Made by a program: the position numbers and the translations under genes. A model generated the notes under the pieces. That model saw only the letters and a program-made list of their open reading frames with translations, was not told the origin of the DNA and searched no databases. Below are positions 10,675 to 20,600 of a DNA stretch of 64,000 nucleotides, one piece after another. Every line of letters begins with the position of its first letter. The first letter of the stretch is position 1. Origin of the DNA: Vibrio sp. DW001 (GTDB lineage Bacteria; Pseudomonadota; Gammaproteobacteria; Enterobacterales; Vibrionaceae). The stretch spans positions 124,001 through 188,000 of the forward strand of contig NZ_CP091975.1 in the NCBI RefSeq assembly GCF_029016285.1, in the 5' to 3' direction.

Positions 10675-11891
10675 TGGCTGCATTTGAATACAAAGCACTG
10701 AATGACAAAGGTAGGCAGAAAAAAGGTGTCATTGAGGGAGATAATGCACGCCAAGTTCGACAACGATTGAAAGAACAGGGCTTGATTCCTGTTGAGGTCA
10801 TTGAAACCAAAGTAAAAAACAGTACCGAAAAATCGTCTACGTCATTTAATCGAAGTATTAGCACCAATGATCTCGCGTTATTAACGCGTCAGCTTTCAAC
10901 ATTAGTTCAAGCAAGCATGCCTTTAGAGGAGTGCTTAAGAGCGGTTGCAGAACAATCAGAAAAGCCACGTATCACCAATATGTTAATGGGTGTCCGTTCT
11001 CGAGTGGTTGAAGGGTATACGCTTGCCGATAGCCTTGCCGACTACCCGAATGTATTTGATGATCTTTTCCGCTCTATGGTGGCCGCTGGTGAACGTTCCG
11101 GTCATCTGGATAGCGTATTGAATCGACTCGCTGATTACGCTGAAAATCGCCAGTTAATGCGTTCTAAACTACAACAGGCGATGATTTATCCTGTGGTGTT
11201 AACCGTATTCGCATTTGCTGTTGTTAGTTTTTTATTAGCCAGTGTTGTACCAAAAATTGTTGATCAGTTTGTTCAAATGGGGCAGGAGCTACCCGGGTCA
11301 ACTCAATTTCTTTTGGATGCCAGTGGTTTTGTACAAAACTGGGGAATCTATCTGTTAGTCGGTATTATCTGTTCTTACTATGGTTTAAAAATGGCTTTAA
11401 AGAATGCGAATACAAGGATGTCTTGGGATAAGAAGCTGCTGAGTATTCCTTTGATAGGAAAAATAACAAAAGGGATCAACACGTCTCGCTTTGCTCGAAC
11501 GTTATCTATCTGTACCTCGAGTGCTATACCATTATTGGAAGGTATGAAAGTTGCGACAGACGTAATAAGCAATCGATATATGGAGCAACACGTTTTGGAT
11601 GCCTGCGAAAAAGTAAGAGAAGGGGGCAGTTTAAGGCGCGCTTTAGAACAGACCAAATTATTCCCGCCCATGATGTTACATATGATTGCGAGTGGTGAGC
11701 AAAGTGGTGAGTTAGAGCAGATGCTTACTAGAGCAGCAGATAATCAAGATAGGGATTTCGAATCCACGGTTAATATTGCCTTAGGGCTATTTACACCTGC
11801 ACTTGTTGCTGTGATGGCTGGTGTGGTTTTGTTTATTGTAATGGCAACGTTGATGCCTATTTTAGAGATGAATAATTTGATTTCTGCTTAA
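10674..11891 (+). CDS. epsF: Type II secretion inner-membrane platform protein GspF
   Basis: 405 residues, overlapping epsE by one base (TAATG). It has the typical two-repeat T2SSF architecture: each helical cytoplasmic domain (about 70-190 and 270-390) is followed by membrane segments (about 172-195, 225-240, 375-398). The first repeat contains LLTRQLSTLVQASMPLEE and the second RFARTLSICTSSAIPLLEG. It acts as the polytopic core of the assembly platform, next to EpsE and EpsL. Confidence 0.96.
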   Translation: MAAFEYKALNDKGRQKKGVIEGDNARQVRQRLKEQGLIPVEVIETKVKNSTEKSSTSFNRSISTNDLALLTRQLSTLVQASMPLEECLRAVAEQSEKPRITNMLMGVRSRVVEGYTLADSLADYPNVFDDLFRSMVAAGERSGHLDSVLNRLADYAENRQLMRSKLQQAMIYPVVLTVFAFAVVSFLLASVVPKIVDQFVQMGQELPGSTQFLLDASGFVQNWGIYLLVGIICSYYGLKMALKNANTRMSWDKKLLSIPLIGKITKGINTSRFARTLSICTSSAIPLLEGMKVATDVISNRYMEQHVLDACEKVREGGSLRRALEQTKLFPPMMLHMIASGEQSGELEQMLTRAADNQDRDFESTVNIALGLFTPALVAVMAGVVLFIVMATLMPILEMNNLISA

Positions 11892-11940
11892 TGGTTTGGC
11901 GTTCCGTCGTCTTGAGCAGAAGGATTGAGTTTGTTAGGAG

Positions 11941-12384
11941 ATGAAAATGAAACAAAGAAAACAAAATGGTTTTACCTTACTTGAGATTATGGTTGTTGTT
12001 GTGATTTTAGGTATTTTGGCCAGCGTTGTTGTGCCTAATTTGTTAGGAAACAAAGAAAAAGCGGATCAACAAAAAGCCGTGTCTGACATCTCTGCATTAG
12101 AACAAGCGTTCGATATGTATAAGCTAGACAACAGTGTATACCCATCGACAGATCAAGGTTTAGAAGCACTCGTTACAAACCCAAGTGGCAGCCCTGAGCC
12201 AAGAAACTACCGAGACGGTGGTTATATAAGGCGCTTACCACAAGACCCTTGGGGATACGATTATCAATATCTAAGCCCTGGTGACAAAGGAACGATCGAT
12301 ATCTTTAGCTTGGGCTCAGATGGGCAAGAGGGTGGTGAAGGCAGTGCTGCGGATATTGGCAATTGGAATATTCAAGATTTCTAA
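11941..12384 (+). CDS. epsG: Type II secretion major pseudopilin GspG
   Basis: 147 residues. A short basic leader is cleaved by prepilin peptidase at NG|FTLLEIM with Glu at position +5, followed by the long hydrophobic helix. The calcium-binding C-terminal loop typical of GspG is present (DNSVYPSTDQGLEALV, later SLGSDGQEGG). It polymerises into the pseudopilus. A TTAGGAG Shine-Dalgarno precedes the ATG; a second ATG two codons later is possible. Confidence 0.96.
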   Translation: MKMKQRKQNGFTLLEIMVVVVILGILASVVVPNLLGNKEKADQQKAVSDISALEQAFDMYKLDNSVYPSTDQGLEALVTNPSGSPEPRNYRDGGYIRRLPQDPWGYDYQYLSPGDKGTIDIFSLGSDGQEGGEGSAADIGNWNIQDF

Positions 12385-12439
12385 TCATCAATACTAGGGT
12401 TAACAGACCTTAGTCATGTCCATAAAGTAGGCGCGACTT

Positions 12440-13036
12440 GTGGCAGTAATGAATAAGAAAAATACAGGTTTTACCTTAATTGAGATCATGCTGGTGTTAG
12501 TCTTGATGTCGCTTAGTGCCGTGGCCGTGATCATTAATCTGCCTGATTCAAAGCAAGACATTGCGAAAGAACAGGCACAGCGTTTTTATTATCGAATACA
12601 ACTTCTTAATGAACATGCCATTTTAAATGGTAAAGATTTGGGTATAAGAGTAGATGAGAAAAAAGGCACCTACAGTTACCTACAGCTAGAGAGTAATGGG
12701 TGGCAAGTTTTTGAAAATAAAACGTACGTCGAAACACAATTGCAAGATGGTGTATTACTTTCATTGGAGTTAGGTAGTGATGCATGGTCACAGAACGAAA
12801 GCCTATTCAAGCAAGAAAGCTTATTTGATGAAGATATGTTTGTTGAGTTTGATAAAGAAAAAAAAATCAAGCCGCCCCAGTTGTTTGTGTTGTCCAGTGG
12901 AGAGATGACCCCTTTTCGTCTCTCCATATTTTCAGCAGAAAACAAATATAATGGTTGGGTTGTCGATGTAAAAGAATCCGGTTCTATCGACCTTATTCAT
13001 GCGAAAGACACACAAGATGAGACGGGTATTCGATGA
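12440..13036 (+). CDS. epsH: Type II secretion minor pseudopilin GspH
   Basis: 198 residues from a GTG with an AGG eight bases upstream; an ATG three codons in is an alternative start. The prepilin peptidase site TG|FTLIEIM and hydrophobic helix are followed by a beta-sandwich C-terminal domain. It is part of the pseudopilus and overlaps epsI by four bases. Confidence 0.92.
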   Translation: MAVMNKKNTGFTLIEIMLVLVLMSLSAVAVIINLPDSKQDIAKEQAQRFYYRIQLLNEHAILNGKDLGIRVDEKKGTYSYLQLESNGWQVFENKTYVETQLQDGVLLSLELGSDAWSQNESLFKQESLFDEDMFVEFDKEKKIKPPQLFVLSSGEMTPFRLSIFSAENKYNGWVVDVKESGSIDLIHAKDTQDETGIR

Positions 13037-13392
13037 ATCAGCGCACTCGTGGTATGACATTGCTCGAAGTATTGGTTGCGCTAGCTATATTTGCTACTGC
13101 TGCGATCAGTGTTATGCGCTCCGTTACTCAACATCTAAATACGCTGTCTTATCTGGAAGAAAAAACGTTCGCATCATTTGTTATAGATAATCAAATTAGT
13201 CGGGTGATGCTATCAGGTGCACCTAAAAGTACCAAATCGGGAAAAACAGAAATGGTGGGTAAACAGTGGTATTGGAAAGTAACGCCTGTTGAAACCGCCG
13301 TTGGCTTTATTGTTGCATTTGATGTTAGCGTGTCATTGAATGAAAATGCTAAAAGTCCGATATTGACGGTGAGAAGTTATGCCGAGAAATAA
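13033..13392 (+). CDS. epsI: Type II secretion minor pseudopilin GspI
   Basis: 119 residues. The prepilin site is RG|MTLLEVLVALAIFA, with methionine at +1 as is common in GspI. It is part of the I-J-K tip complex. Its end overlaps epsJ by 14 bases and its start overlaps epsH by 4, so translation of these genes is likely coupled. Confidence 0.93.
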   Translation: MNQRTRGMTLLEVLVALAIFATAAISVMRSVTQHLNTLSYLEEKTFASFVIDNQISRVMLSGAPKSTKSGKTEMVGKQWYWKVTPVETAVGFIVAFDVSVSLNENAKSPILTVRSYAEK

Positions 13393-14038
13393 GGCGTCTT
13401 ATCGCAAAATACAACGGGGTTTTACCTTAATAGAAGTGCTTGTTGCGATTGCTATTTTTGCGTCTCTAAGTGTGTCAGCTTACATGGTGTTAAATCAGGT
13501 ACAGCGAAGCAATCAAGTATCGCTTGAAAAGACAGAAAGGTTGAAAGAGATTCAACGAGCGATGGTGATTATAGACAATGATTTTAGACAGATAGCATTA
13601 AGAAGATTTAGAACCAATGGAGAAGAAGCGGCAGAAAATATTCTATTTTGGGGCGATGGGTTACTCGACTCAGATAACAAGGCCGTGCTGTTTACTCGGT
13701 TAGGATGGCAGAACCCACAGCAGGTGTTTCCTCGTGGGGAGATTACCAAGGTTGGTTATCGAATTGTCGGAAATCGGCTTGAACGAATTTGGTGGCGATA
13801 CCCCGACACACCGGTGGGACAGGAAGGCGTGATCACCAATCTTCTCAACGATGTTGATATGATTGACATGCAATTTTATAAAGAGGGTGAATGGAGTGAA
13901 AGCTGGGATGAGGCATTAGCCTTACCTGAGGCACTTTCAATTACATTTACGCTACAAGATTATGGCAATATAGAACGAGTTTATTTGACGGCTGGAGAGC
14001 GTTTGCAAGTCGCCACTGAAGGTGTCAGCAATGATTAA
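13379..14038 (+). CDS. epsJ: Type II secretion minor pseudopilin GspJ
   Basis: 219 residues. The prepilin site RG|FTLIEVLVAIAIFA follows a basic leader. The globular part includes the GspJ-type segment QRAMVIIDNDFRQIALR. It joins GspI and GspK at the pseudopilus tip. It overlaps both neighbours. Confidence 0.93.
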   Translation: MPRNKASYRKIQRGFTLIEVLVAIAIFASLSVSAYMVLNQVQRSNQVSLEKTERLKEIQRAMVIIDNDFRQIALRRFRTNGEEAAENILFWGDGLLDSDNKAVLFTRLGWQNPQQVFPRGEITKVGYRIVGNRLERIWWRYPDTPVGQEGVITNLLNDVDMIDMQFYKEGEWSESWDEALALPEALSITFTLQDYGNIERVYLTAGERLQVATEGVSND

Positions 14039-15065
14039 CAGGCCATCCAATAGATCCGTTAAAAAGAATGCGGGTGCGGCTTTAATTGTTGTATTACTGA
14101 TTCTTGCAGTGATGGTTTCAATTGCCGCCACAATGACTGAGAGGCTGTTTGTTAACTATACACGCGTCGAGAACCGGATCAGTCACCAACAGGCGTATTG
14201 GTATAGCATTGGTATTGAAGCATTAGCCAAATATGGTATTCAACAGAGCTATGAAGATGGTGATACGATCAACACGAGTCAACCTTGGGCGTTGAAAGAA
14301 CAAGTTTTTCCGCTCGATTACGGCACGGCCTCTGGTAAAATAATAGACAAGCAAGCTTGTTTTAATATCAACGTATTAGGTAAAGAAAAGCAGCAGGCCA
14401 ATAGTACATCAAAGCCCTATTTGGTGGCGGTTTTTCAGCGTATGCTCGAAGAGCTTGAGATAGAAAATTATCAAGCTGAGGTTATTGCCGATTCCACATG
14501 GGAATTTTTGGATACAAACACTACATCATCGACCAATTATGGCGTCGAAGATAGCTTTTATGAAGCGCTGCACCCCGCCTATATCACCCCAAACGGGATG
14601 ATCTCTGATAACACGGAGCTAAGAGCGGTTCATCAAATGGATAGTGGAGTGATGGAGAAGATTGGCCCGGTAGTTTGTGCGTTGCCTTGGGACGATTGGC
14701 GTTTAAATGTGAATACGATTAATGAGGCGGGTTCGGTTATGTTGGTGGCAATGTTTTCACCACTACTGAGTGCAAGTGACGCTTCCTCATTGATAGAAAA
14801 CAGACCTTATGATGGCTGGGCATCGGTGGATGACTTCTTAGCCGAAAGACAGATCGCGACAATAGATGCGACGATAAAAGATAAAGCCAATGGTTATTTA
14901 ACGACAGATAGCCATTACTTTGAGCTTGATGCTCAGGTTATGGTAAATGAATCAAGAGTTAGGATAAGAAGCCTACTCTTTAGCAAAGACAAGAAGGACG
15001 TCTCAGTTATACGACGGCGTTTTGGAGGAGTCATTGAGCGAGTTTCTGACAGTTCGACTAAGTAG
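14031..15065 (+). CDS. epsK: Type II secretion tip pseudopilin GspK
   Basis: 344 residues from the ATG with GAAGG nine bases upstream; an in-frame GTG three codons earlier is less likely. The leader site is NAG|AALIVVLLILAVM and, as usual for GspK, it lacks the Glu at +5. The large globular domain caps the pseudopilus tip and contains two helix-hairpin segments (about 215-285, ending RPYDGWASVDDFLA). Confidence 0.93.
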   Translation: MINRPSNRSVKKNAGAALIVVLLILAVMVSIAATMTERLFVNYTRVENRISHQQAYWYSIGIEALAKYGIQQSYEDGDTINTSQPWALKEQVFPLDYGTASGKIIDKQACFNINVLGKEKQQANSTSKPYLVAVFQRMLEELEIENYQAEVIADSTWEFLDTNTTSSTNYGVEDSFYEALHPAYITPNGMISDNTELRAVHQMDSGVMEKIGPVVCALPWDDWRLNVNTINEAGSVMLVAMFSPLLSASDASSLIENRPYDGWASVDDFLAERQIATIDATIKDKANGYLTTDSHYFELDAQVMVNESRVRIRSLLFSKDKKDVSVIRRRFGGVIERVSDSSTK

Positions 15066-16245
15066 AGACAAGCAGGCCCCTATACGGTGGTTGGTTTGGT
15101 CTACTAGTCAGAATGAAATTATAGCGAGCGGAGAACTTAGCAGCAAAGATCAGCTAAGTGAACTTTCTATTTACGCGGACCAACGTACAACTTTGTTGTT
15201 ATTGGATAGCCGTGACATATTGCTAATGGAAGCAGAAATTCCGGCTGGTGCAGCTCGGCAAGTTGATACGATGCTGCCATATTTGCTTGAAGATGATATT
15301 GCGCAGGATGTTGACGAGTTGCATTTTACGATTCTGAAAAAAAACGCAAACAAAGTCGACGTTGCCGCCATTGATAAAGCGTATTTACTTGAGTGGATTC
15401 AGGCTTTCACGGCGGTTGGGATCGCGATAAGCAAAATTGCACCTGACGCACAGACATTACCATTAATGGATAACACAGTGTCAGCGGTTCAAATGGATTC
15501 GCAATGGCTGTTTAGAAAGTCTCAAAATCAATCCACATCAATAGATGAGCAGTGGTTACCCCTCTTTATTGAATCTGATTGGTGCGCTAGTCAAAGTGAA
15601 GAATACAAAATATTAAGTTATAGCACGATACCTGATTCTGTAACCAGTAGTACAGATTGGAAGCAGGCGGAACCTGAATTGGTCATGGTACTCCTTACTA
15701 AAGGCGCGATCCATTCACCAACCAATCTATTAACAGGAATGTTTAAACCTCAGTCTTCAATATTTAAGCACCTGAAAATTTGGAAGAATGTTGCATTCGC
15801 AGCGTGTCTTTTCCTATTAATATTGTCCACTCAGCGCGTTCTTCAAGTCAATCAATATGAGGCTCAATCTTTCGCTTATCGTACTGAAAGTGAACGAATT
15901 TTTCGCACCATATTTCCAAATAAAAACAAGATCCCTACAGTCAGCTACTTAAAGCGCCAAATGTCAGACGAAGAGAGCGCACTCTCACGTGGTCATGACG
16001 AGACTTCCGTATTGGGTTGGTTAGCTCTGCTACCTGAAGCGCTAAAAGGGCACACTTCTGTTGAAATAAGCAATATTCGGTATGACTCAAATCGAGGTGA
16101 GGTCCGTCTTGATGCCTCAATGAAAGACTTTCAAACCTTTGAGGAGGTAAGAACTAAATTGGCTGAAAAGTTTAGCGTGACTCAAGGACCTCTTGATCGA
16201 AAAGAGAATCGAGTGTCAGGCAGTTTCGTTTTGAGGAGAAAGTAA
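15034..16245 (+). CDS. epsL: Type II secretion platform protein GspL
   Basis: 403 residues. I place the start at a TTG because it gives the conserved beginning SEFLTVRLS and sits five bases after a strong GGAGG. A further TTG four codons upstream is in frame but lies inside the Shine-Dalgarno region. The cytoplasmic actin-like domain (1 to ~235) binds EpsE. A membrane segment (about 250-266, VAFAACLFLLIL) leads to a periplasmic ferredoxin-like domain that pairs with EpsM. The gene begins inside epsK and overlaps epsM by one base. Confidence 0.93.
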   Translation: MSEFLTVRLSRDKQAPIRWLVWSTSQNEIIASGELSSKDQLSELSIYADQRTTLLLLDSRDILLMEAEIPAGAARQVDTMLPYLLEDDIAQDVDELHFTILKKNANKVDVAAIDKAYLLEWIQAFTAVGIAISKIAPDAQTLPLMDNTVSAVQMDSQWLFRKSQNQSTSIDEQWLPLFIESDWCASQSEEYKILSYSTIPDSVTSSTDWKQAEPELVMVLLTKGAIHSPTNLLTGMFKPQSSIFKHLKIWKNVAFAACLFLLILSTQRVLQVNQYEAQSFAYRTESERIFRTIFPNKNKIPTVSYLKRQMSDEESALSRGHDETSVLGWLALLPEALKGHTSVEISNIRYDSNRGEVRLDASMKDFQTFEEVRTKLAEKFSVTQGPLDRKENRVSGSFVLRRK

Positions 16246-16739
16246 TGAGTACTTTAAATGAGTCCATTTTCTCTTGGTGGAGAAGTATTTCTTTAAGAGA
16301 GCAGCGTATGGTTATCGCCTGCTCAATACTAATGATAGCAGGTGGGTTTTATTGGGGGTTGATTCAACCTCTATCCGAAAGAGCGAATACGGCGAAAGTA
16401 AGAATAAATAGTGAGAAAGCGTTACTTCAATGGGTATCTGATAGTGCCGATCGAATCATCGAACTTAGAGGGAACGGTAGGGTTTCTGTCTCGAATGTGC
16501 CGTTTAATCAGGTCATTTCCACATCAGCCAAAAGCTACAAAATTGAATTAATTAGAATTCAGCCACGCGATGAGATGCTACAAGTCTGGGTTAAACCCGT
16601 TGCCTTTGACCAATTTGTACACTGGCTTGCTTATTTACAACAAAAACAAGCGGTTCAGGTTGAATTTATGGAAATTTCGAGCAGTGACTCTAAAGGAATC
16701 ATTGAAGTGAAACGCTTGCAGTTAAAGCGAGGAGGATAA
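16245..16739 (+). CDS. epsM: Type II secretion platform protein GspM
   Basis: 164 residues: a short cytoplasmic tail, one membrane segment (about 24-40), a coiled stretch, and a periplasmic ferredoxin-like domain. It stabilises EpsL. The start overlaps the epsL stop (TAATG). Confidence 0.92.
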   Translation: MSTLNESIFSWWRSISLREQRMVIACSILMIAGGFYWGLIQPLSERANTAKVRINSEKALLQWVSDSADRIIELRGNGRVSVSNVPFNQVISTSAKSYKIELIRIQPRDEMLQVWVKPVAFDQFVHWLAYLQQKQAVQVEFMEISSSDSKGIIEVKRLQLKRGG

Positions 16740-16740
16740 T

Positions 16741-17502
16741 TTGAAACGTATCATTCTTCTCGTCATTTGTTTTATATCGGTGCTGTGTATTAGTGCCTTT
16801 GTTCACATGCCAATCTCCTTTGCTTTGAAAGCGATGCCAGAGTTCCCGAACTTAAAAATTGAGTCGCCAAGTGGCACTATTTGGGCAGGTGAAGCCCAAA
16901 ATGTTCGTTGGCAAAATGATAACCTTGGTCAGGTGAATTGGCAGTTTAAACCGCTAAAACTGCTTCAAGGAAAAGCCAATTACTCGCTGCGTTTTGGTCG
17001 AGGGAGCGATGTAAAACTAATGGGCAAAGGAAATGTAGGTGTTGGTTTATCAGGGTTATTTGCGGATAACGTGATTATCTCCATGCCCGCTGTAAACGTA
17101 TTGCAGCGACTATCTATACCTGTTCCGATTACTGTAAAAGGAAACCTAGAGTTATCCATCAATGACTATCAATATGCACAACCATGGTGCGAATCGGCAA
17201 CCGGTACACTAGTGTGGGCTGGAAGTAAAATTGGGTCACCATTAGGTGGGTTAGATTTAGGTAGCGTTATAACAGATTTGCAGTGCCAAGAAAGTAAGCT
17301 AAGCGCAACGGGTGAGCACAATAACAATCAGTTAGCGGGGTCACTGCAAGCCGAATTACAACCGAATCTACGTTATAACGTGGAGGCTCGGTTCAAACCT
17401 AATGCGGAATTTCCTACGGCTATGACATCTCAGCTTAAATGGCTTGGAAGTCCTAACAACAAGGGTGAATACTCATTTACTTATGCAGGTAAACTAAACT
17501 AA
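16741..17502 (+). CDS. epsN: Type II secretion protein GspN
   Basis: 253 residues, beginning with a TTG just after GGAGG. An N-terminal signal anchor (IILLVICFISVLCISAFV) is followed by a periplasmic domain with the GspN/AsmA-like pattern (PSGTIWAGEAQNVRW, IKGNLELS-type strands). Its role in secretion is accessory and poorly defined. It is the last gene of the operon; no clear terminator follows before nudE, 90 bp downstream. Confidence 0.9.
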   Translation: MKRIILLVICFISVLCISAFVHMPISFALKAMPEFPNLKIESPSGTIWAGEAQNVRWQNDNLGQVNWQFKPLKLLQGKANYSLRFGRGSDVKLMGKGNVGVGLSGLFADNVIISMPAVNVLQRLSIPVPITVKGNLELSINDYQYAQPWCESATGTLVWAGSKIGSPLGGLDLGSVITDLQCQESKLSATGEHNNNQLAGSLQAELQPNLRYNVEARFKPNAEFPTAMTSQLKWLGSPNNKGEYSFTYAGKLN

Positions 17503-17591
17503 CCTGTAGAATAAATATTTGATGCTCATTGTTACTGCTAAAATGAATATTACCGTTAAAATTAAGTTATCGAACAGACAAGGAGCAAGGG

Positions 17592-18164
17592 ATGGCGAAA
17601 ATTCAAAAGCCGAAAATATTAGCAGTTGAGACAGCCGCTAAATCGAAGTTATTCACTATTGAATCTCTTGACCTTGAATTTTCTAATGGGGTAAAGCGCA
17701 CCTATGAGCGAATGCGCCGCAGTGGTCGTGAAGCGGTCATGATGGTACCCATTACGGAAAATGGTGATCTATTGCTCGTTAGAGAGTATGCCGCAGGCAC
17801 CGAAGAATATGAACTTGGTTTTCCAAAAGGGCTTGTTGATTTAGGTGAAACACCGCAAGAGGCAGCGAATCGAGAACTAAAAGAAGAAATAGGTTTGGGT
17901 GGCACTGTTTTTACACCACTTAAAAAAGTGGTCTTAGCACCTTCTTATTTTTCAAGTGAAATGACTCTTTTTCTAGTCGAAGGTTTATATCCTGAAATGT
18001 TAGAAGGGGATGAGCCAGAACCCTTAGAATTGGTACGTTGGCCTTTGAATCAAGCAGATGAATTGCTATCCCATTTGGATTTTAGTGAAGCCAGAAGTAT
18101 TGCAGCGCTCATGCTGGCTCAGCGTTACTTGGCGCAAGAAACATCACCGAATAAGACGAACTAG
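17592..18164 (+). CDS. nudE: ADP compounds hydrolase NudE (Nudix)
   Basis: 190 residues. A full Nudix box is present (GLVDLGETPQEAANRELKEE followed by IG, about residues 76-98). NudE hydrolyses ADP-ribose, Ap3A and NADH-type dinucleotides. The AAGGAG Shine-Dalgarno is well placed. It forms a pair with cysQ eight bases downstream, consistent with shared nucleotide housekeeping. Confidence 0.93.
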   Translation: MAKIQKPKILAVETAAKSKLFTIESLDLEFSNGVKRTYERMRRSGREAVMMVPITENGDLLLVREYAAGTEEYELGFPKGLVDLGETPQEAANRELKEEIGLGGTVFTPLKKVVLAPSYFSSEMTLFLVEGLYPEMLEGDEPEPLELVRWPLNQADELLSHLDFSEARSIAALMLAQRYLAQETSPNKTN

Positions 18165-18172
18165 GAACTGAC

Positions 18173-19003
18173 ATGGCAACCTTTAACAAAGATCTATCTC
18201 ACCTACTACCGTCGGTCATTGACGTTGCTAGAGCAGCAGGACAACTCATTTTAGATATTTATGAGAAAAAAGAGTACGAAGAATTCACCAAATCGGACTC
18301 GACGCCTGTAACCACTGCCGACTTAGCCGCGCACAAATTTATTGAAGAGAAATTATCTGAGCTAACACCTGATATCCCAGTATTATCCGAAGAAGCCGCA
18401 GATATAACACTAGAACAACGTGCTCACTGGAGTCGCTATTGGCTTGTGGACCCACTGGATGGAACCCAAGAATTTATCGCTCGAAGTGGTGACTTTGCGA
18501 CAGTCATTGCATTGATAGAAAATAATAGACCAGTGATGGGGGTGGTTTACGGACCGGTTTCTGGCGTGACTTATTATGCCTACGAAGGTAAGGGTGCTTG
18601 GAAGATCCCGGATATGCATGAAAGTGTTCGTATAAAAACACTTACGCACGACGTTGGACAACAAACAATTGCAATTGCAATCAGTCGCCGTCAGGATATC
18701 AATAGAATCACTAACAAAATGTCGCCAGCATGGAATTATGATCTCATTCCTCTTGGATCGGCGGCGTTAAAAGCGTGCTTGGTTGCAGAAGGCGCAGTTG
18801 ATTGTTACCTAAGACTTGGGCCAACAGGAGAATGGGATACCGCTGCGACTCAGTGTATTGTTCAGGAAGCAGGGGGCAGAATATTGAGTACTAAGCTGGA
18901 ACCTCTTTCTTACAATGAAAGAGAAACCTTTGAGAACCCTAATTTTATCGTGTTAGGAGATGAGAATCTGCCTTGGGATGAAATCTTACAAATGAAAGAT
19001 TAA
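18173..19003 (+). CDS. cysQ: 3'(2'),5'-bisphosphate nucleotidase CysQ
   Basis: 276 residues of the inositol monophosphatase fold. The metal-binding motifs are intact: SEEAAD (about residue 70), DPLDGTQEF (about 95-103) and EWDTAA (about 223). The enzyme removes 3'-phosphate from PAP, the by-product of sulfate assimilation. It is co-transcribed with nudE and followed by a strong terminator. Confidence 0.95.
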   Translation: MATFNKDLSHLLPSVIDVARAAGQLILDIYEKKEYEEFTKSDSTPVTTADLAAHKFIEEKLSELTPDIPVLSEEAADITLEQRAHWSRYWLVDPLDGTQEFIARSGDFATVIALIENNRPVMGVVYGPVSGVTYYAYEGKGAWKIPDMHESVRIKTLTHDVGQQTIAIAISRRQDINRITNKMSPAWNYDLIPLGSAALKACLVAEGAVDCYLRLGPTGEWDTAATQCIVQEAGGRILSTKLEPLSYNERETFENPNFIVLGDENLPWDEILQMKD

Positions 19004-19011
19004 CAGACATT

Positions 19012-19041
19012 AAAAAGGACAGCGAATCGCTGTCCTTTTTG
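19012..19041 (+). terminator. Terminator of nudE-cysQ
   Basis: The stem AAAGGACAGCG/aat/CGCTGTCCTTT ends in a T run. Because A residues also precede it, it may act in both directions. Confidence 0.9.
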
Positions 19042-19115
19042 CATTCTAGAATAGAGATGATTTCGTAATTTACCGAAGCGGTGCTACGCGTAAATGAGAA
19101 ATAAACTGCAACCAG

Positions 19116-19697
19116 TTAGTAATATGAGTGCTCGCCGCGTGCGTGTTCTGTTGCATCGCGAACGGCAGTCAATTCACCTTCAAATTGCTGTACTAGCTCT
19201 TTCTCTATGCCTTCTTTCAGCGTTACATCAACCATCGAACAGCCATTACAGCCGCCACCAAATTGAACTAGGGCAATTCCGTCTTCTGTGATTTCTACCA
19301 AGCTTACGTGACCACCGTGGCCTGCGAGTTGAGGATTCACCTGTGTTTGAATTGCATATTCAAGACGTTCCATCAAAGATGCATCGTCAGAAACCTTACG
19401 CATTTTCGCGTTAGGTGCTTTCAAGGTAAGCTGCGAACCCATCTTGTCCGTTATGTAGTCGATTTCAGCATCTTCGAGAAAAGGTAAGCTTAACTCATCA
19501 ACAAAGGCTGAAAAGGGCTCTAATTTCATCTCGGTATCACTTGCTTCTACCGCTTCTGGTGGACAATAAGAGACACCACACTCTGCGTTCGGTGTTCCTG
19601 GGTTAACGACAAATACACGTATATTGGTATTTTCCGGTTGCTGTTCTAGCAGTTTAGCAAAGTGTGCTTGAGCACTTTCAGTAATAATAATTGACAC
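19116..19697 (-). CDS. nfuA: Fe-S biogenesis protein NfuA
   Basis: 193 residues. The N-terminal half is a degenerate A-type carrier domain; the C-terminal Nfu domain has the cluster-binding CxxC (GGCNGCSM, about residues 147-156). NfuA carries 4Fe-4S clusters to target enzymes under oxidative or iron stress. It is transcribed leftward after gntX, as is common in vibrios and enterics. Confidence 0.96.
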   Translation of the reverse strand: MSIIITESAQAHFAKLLEQQPENTNIRVFVVNPGTPNAECGVSYCPPEAVEASDTEMKLEPFSAFVDELSLPFLEDAEIDYITDKMGSQLTLKAPNAKMRKVSDDASLMERLEYAIQTQVNPQLAGHGGHVSLVEITEDGIALVQFGGGCNGCSMVDVTLKEGIEKELVQQFEGELTAVRDATEHARGEHSYY

Positions 19698-19815
19698 GAC
19701 TAATACCTGACTGTTTTTGTAGGTTATTTGATTCTATTCTACTCTTGCGATTACAGGATGCCAAATGAAAATTGATACTTTGTTGTTTGTTTCAATAACG
19801 TCGAGTTATTAGGCA

Positions 19816-20517
19816 TTATGTTCCTGTTCTGCAGATGCAATAAATATCAATTTTTTTTACTCCAACATCAAGGAGTAATTTGCATAATTGTCGGACCGAA
19901 CTTCCTGTGGTAACTACGTCGTCAATAATTGCGATATGTGTTTGATTCGGTGACCAATTGAGGGTGAATGCATGGGTCAGGTTTTTCATCCTTTGTTGCT
20001 TATCTAACCCCTGTTGGCTAGGGGTAGATTTACCCCTTTTAAAGAGCGTTTGACCGAAGGTACTCCTACCTTGTAAATGAGCCGTAAGGTAGTGCGCGAG
20101 AACATCACTCTGGTTGTAACCTCGATGCAAGAAACGTCGCCAATGAAGTGGCATACTTACGATGAGTGGAGCAGGGTCATCTATCATTTTTGATAACAAA
20201 TAGGTCAAATCGTAGGCGTATTGCAGTTGACCTGAATACTTTAAGTTGTGGATATAGTTAGATAATGGCGCTTTATAATCACCGACACAAAAAAGCCGGT
20301 CCCAGAGTGGTGGTTCGGATAAACAAACACCACACTTGGCAACGGGTATTAAGGTTTCTAATCCGCATTGGCAACAACGGGGTTTGGCTAGAAAAAGCAA
20401 TAGACAACTCTGACACCAAATGAGATCGCCAGATTTACTGTCCTTGCTAAGACCACATAAATGGCAAATTGGGTTAGAATATTGGGTAATAATACGACGG
20501 ATTTCTTTTTTCCACAT
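19816..20517 (-). CDS. ComF/GntX family phosphoribosyltransferase-like protein
   Basis: 233 residues. An N-terminal zinc-finger-like region (CHLC about 18-21, CQSC about 35, CQCG about 49) is followed by a phosphoribosyltransferase fold with the PRPP loop IAIIDDVVTTGSSV (about 195-208). E. coli GntX (YhgH) has the same layout, and in competent bacteria the family (ComF) acts in DNA uptake. Vibrios become competent on chitin, so a ComF role is possible. It is divergent from bioH. Confidence 0.85.
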   Translation of the reverse strand: MWKKEIRRIITQYSNPICHLCGLSKDSKSGDLIWCQSCLLLFLAKPRCCQCGLETLIPVAKCGVCLSEPPLWDRLFCVGDYKAPLSNYIHNLKYSGQLQYAYDLTYLLSKMIDDPAPLIVSMPLHWRRFLHRGYNQSDVLAHYLTAHLQGRSTFGQTLFKRGKSTPSQQGLDKQQRMKNLTHAFTLNWSPNQTHIAIIDDVVTTGSSVRQLCKLLLDVGVKKIDIYCICRTGT

Positions 20518-20600
20518 TGGAATCTCGGTAGTTGGTATTTAGAGTCATCACTGGATTTGAATTCAGGTTAAATAATAAAGAATACGCTAAGAGATAATTC

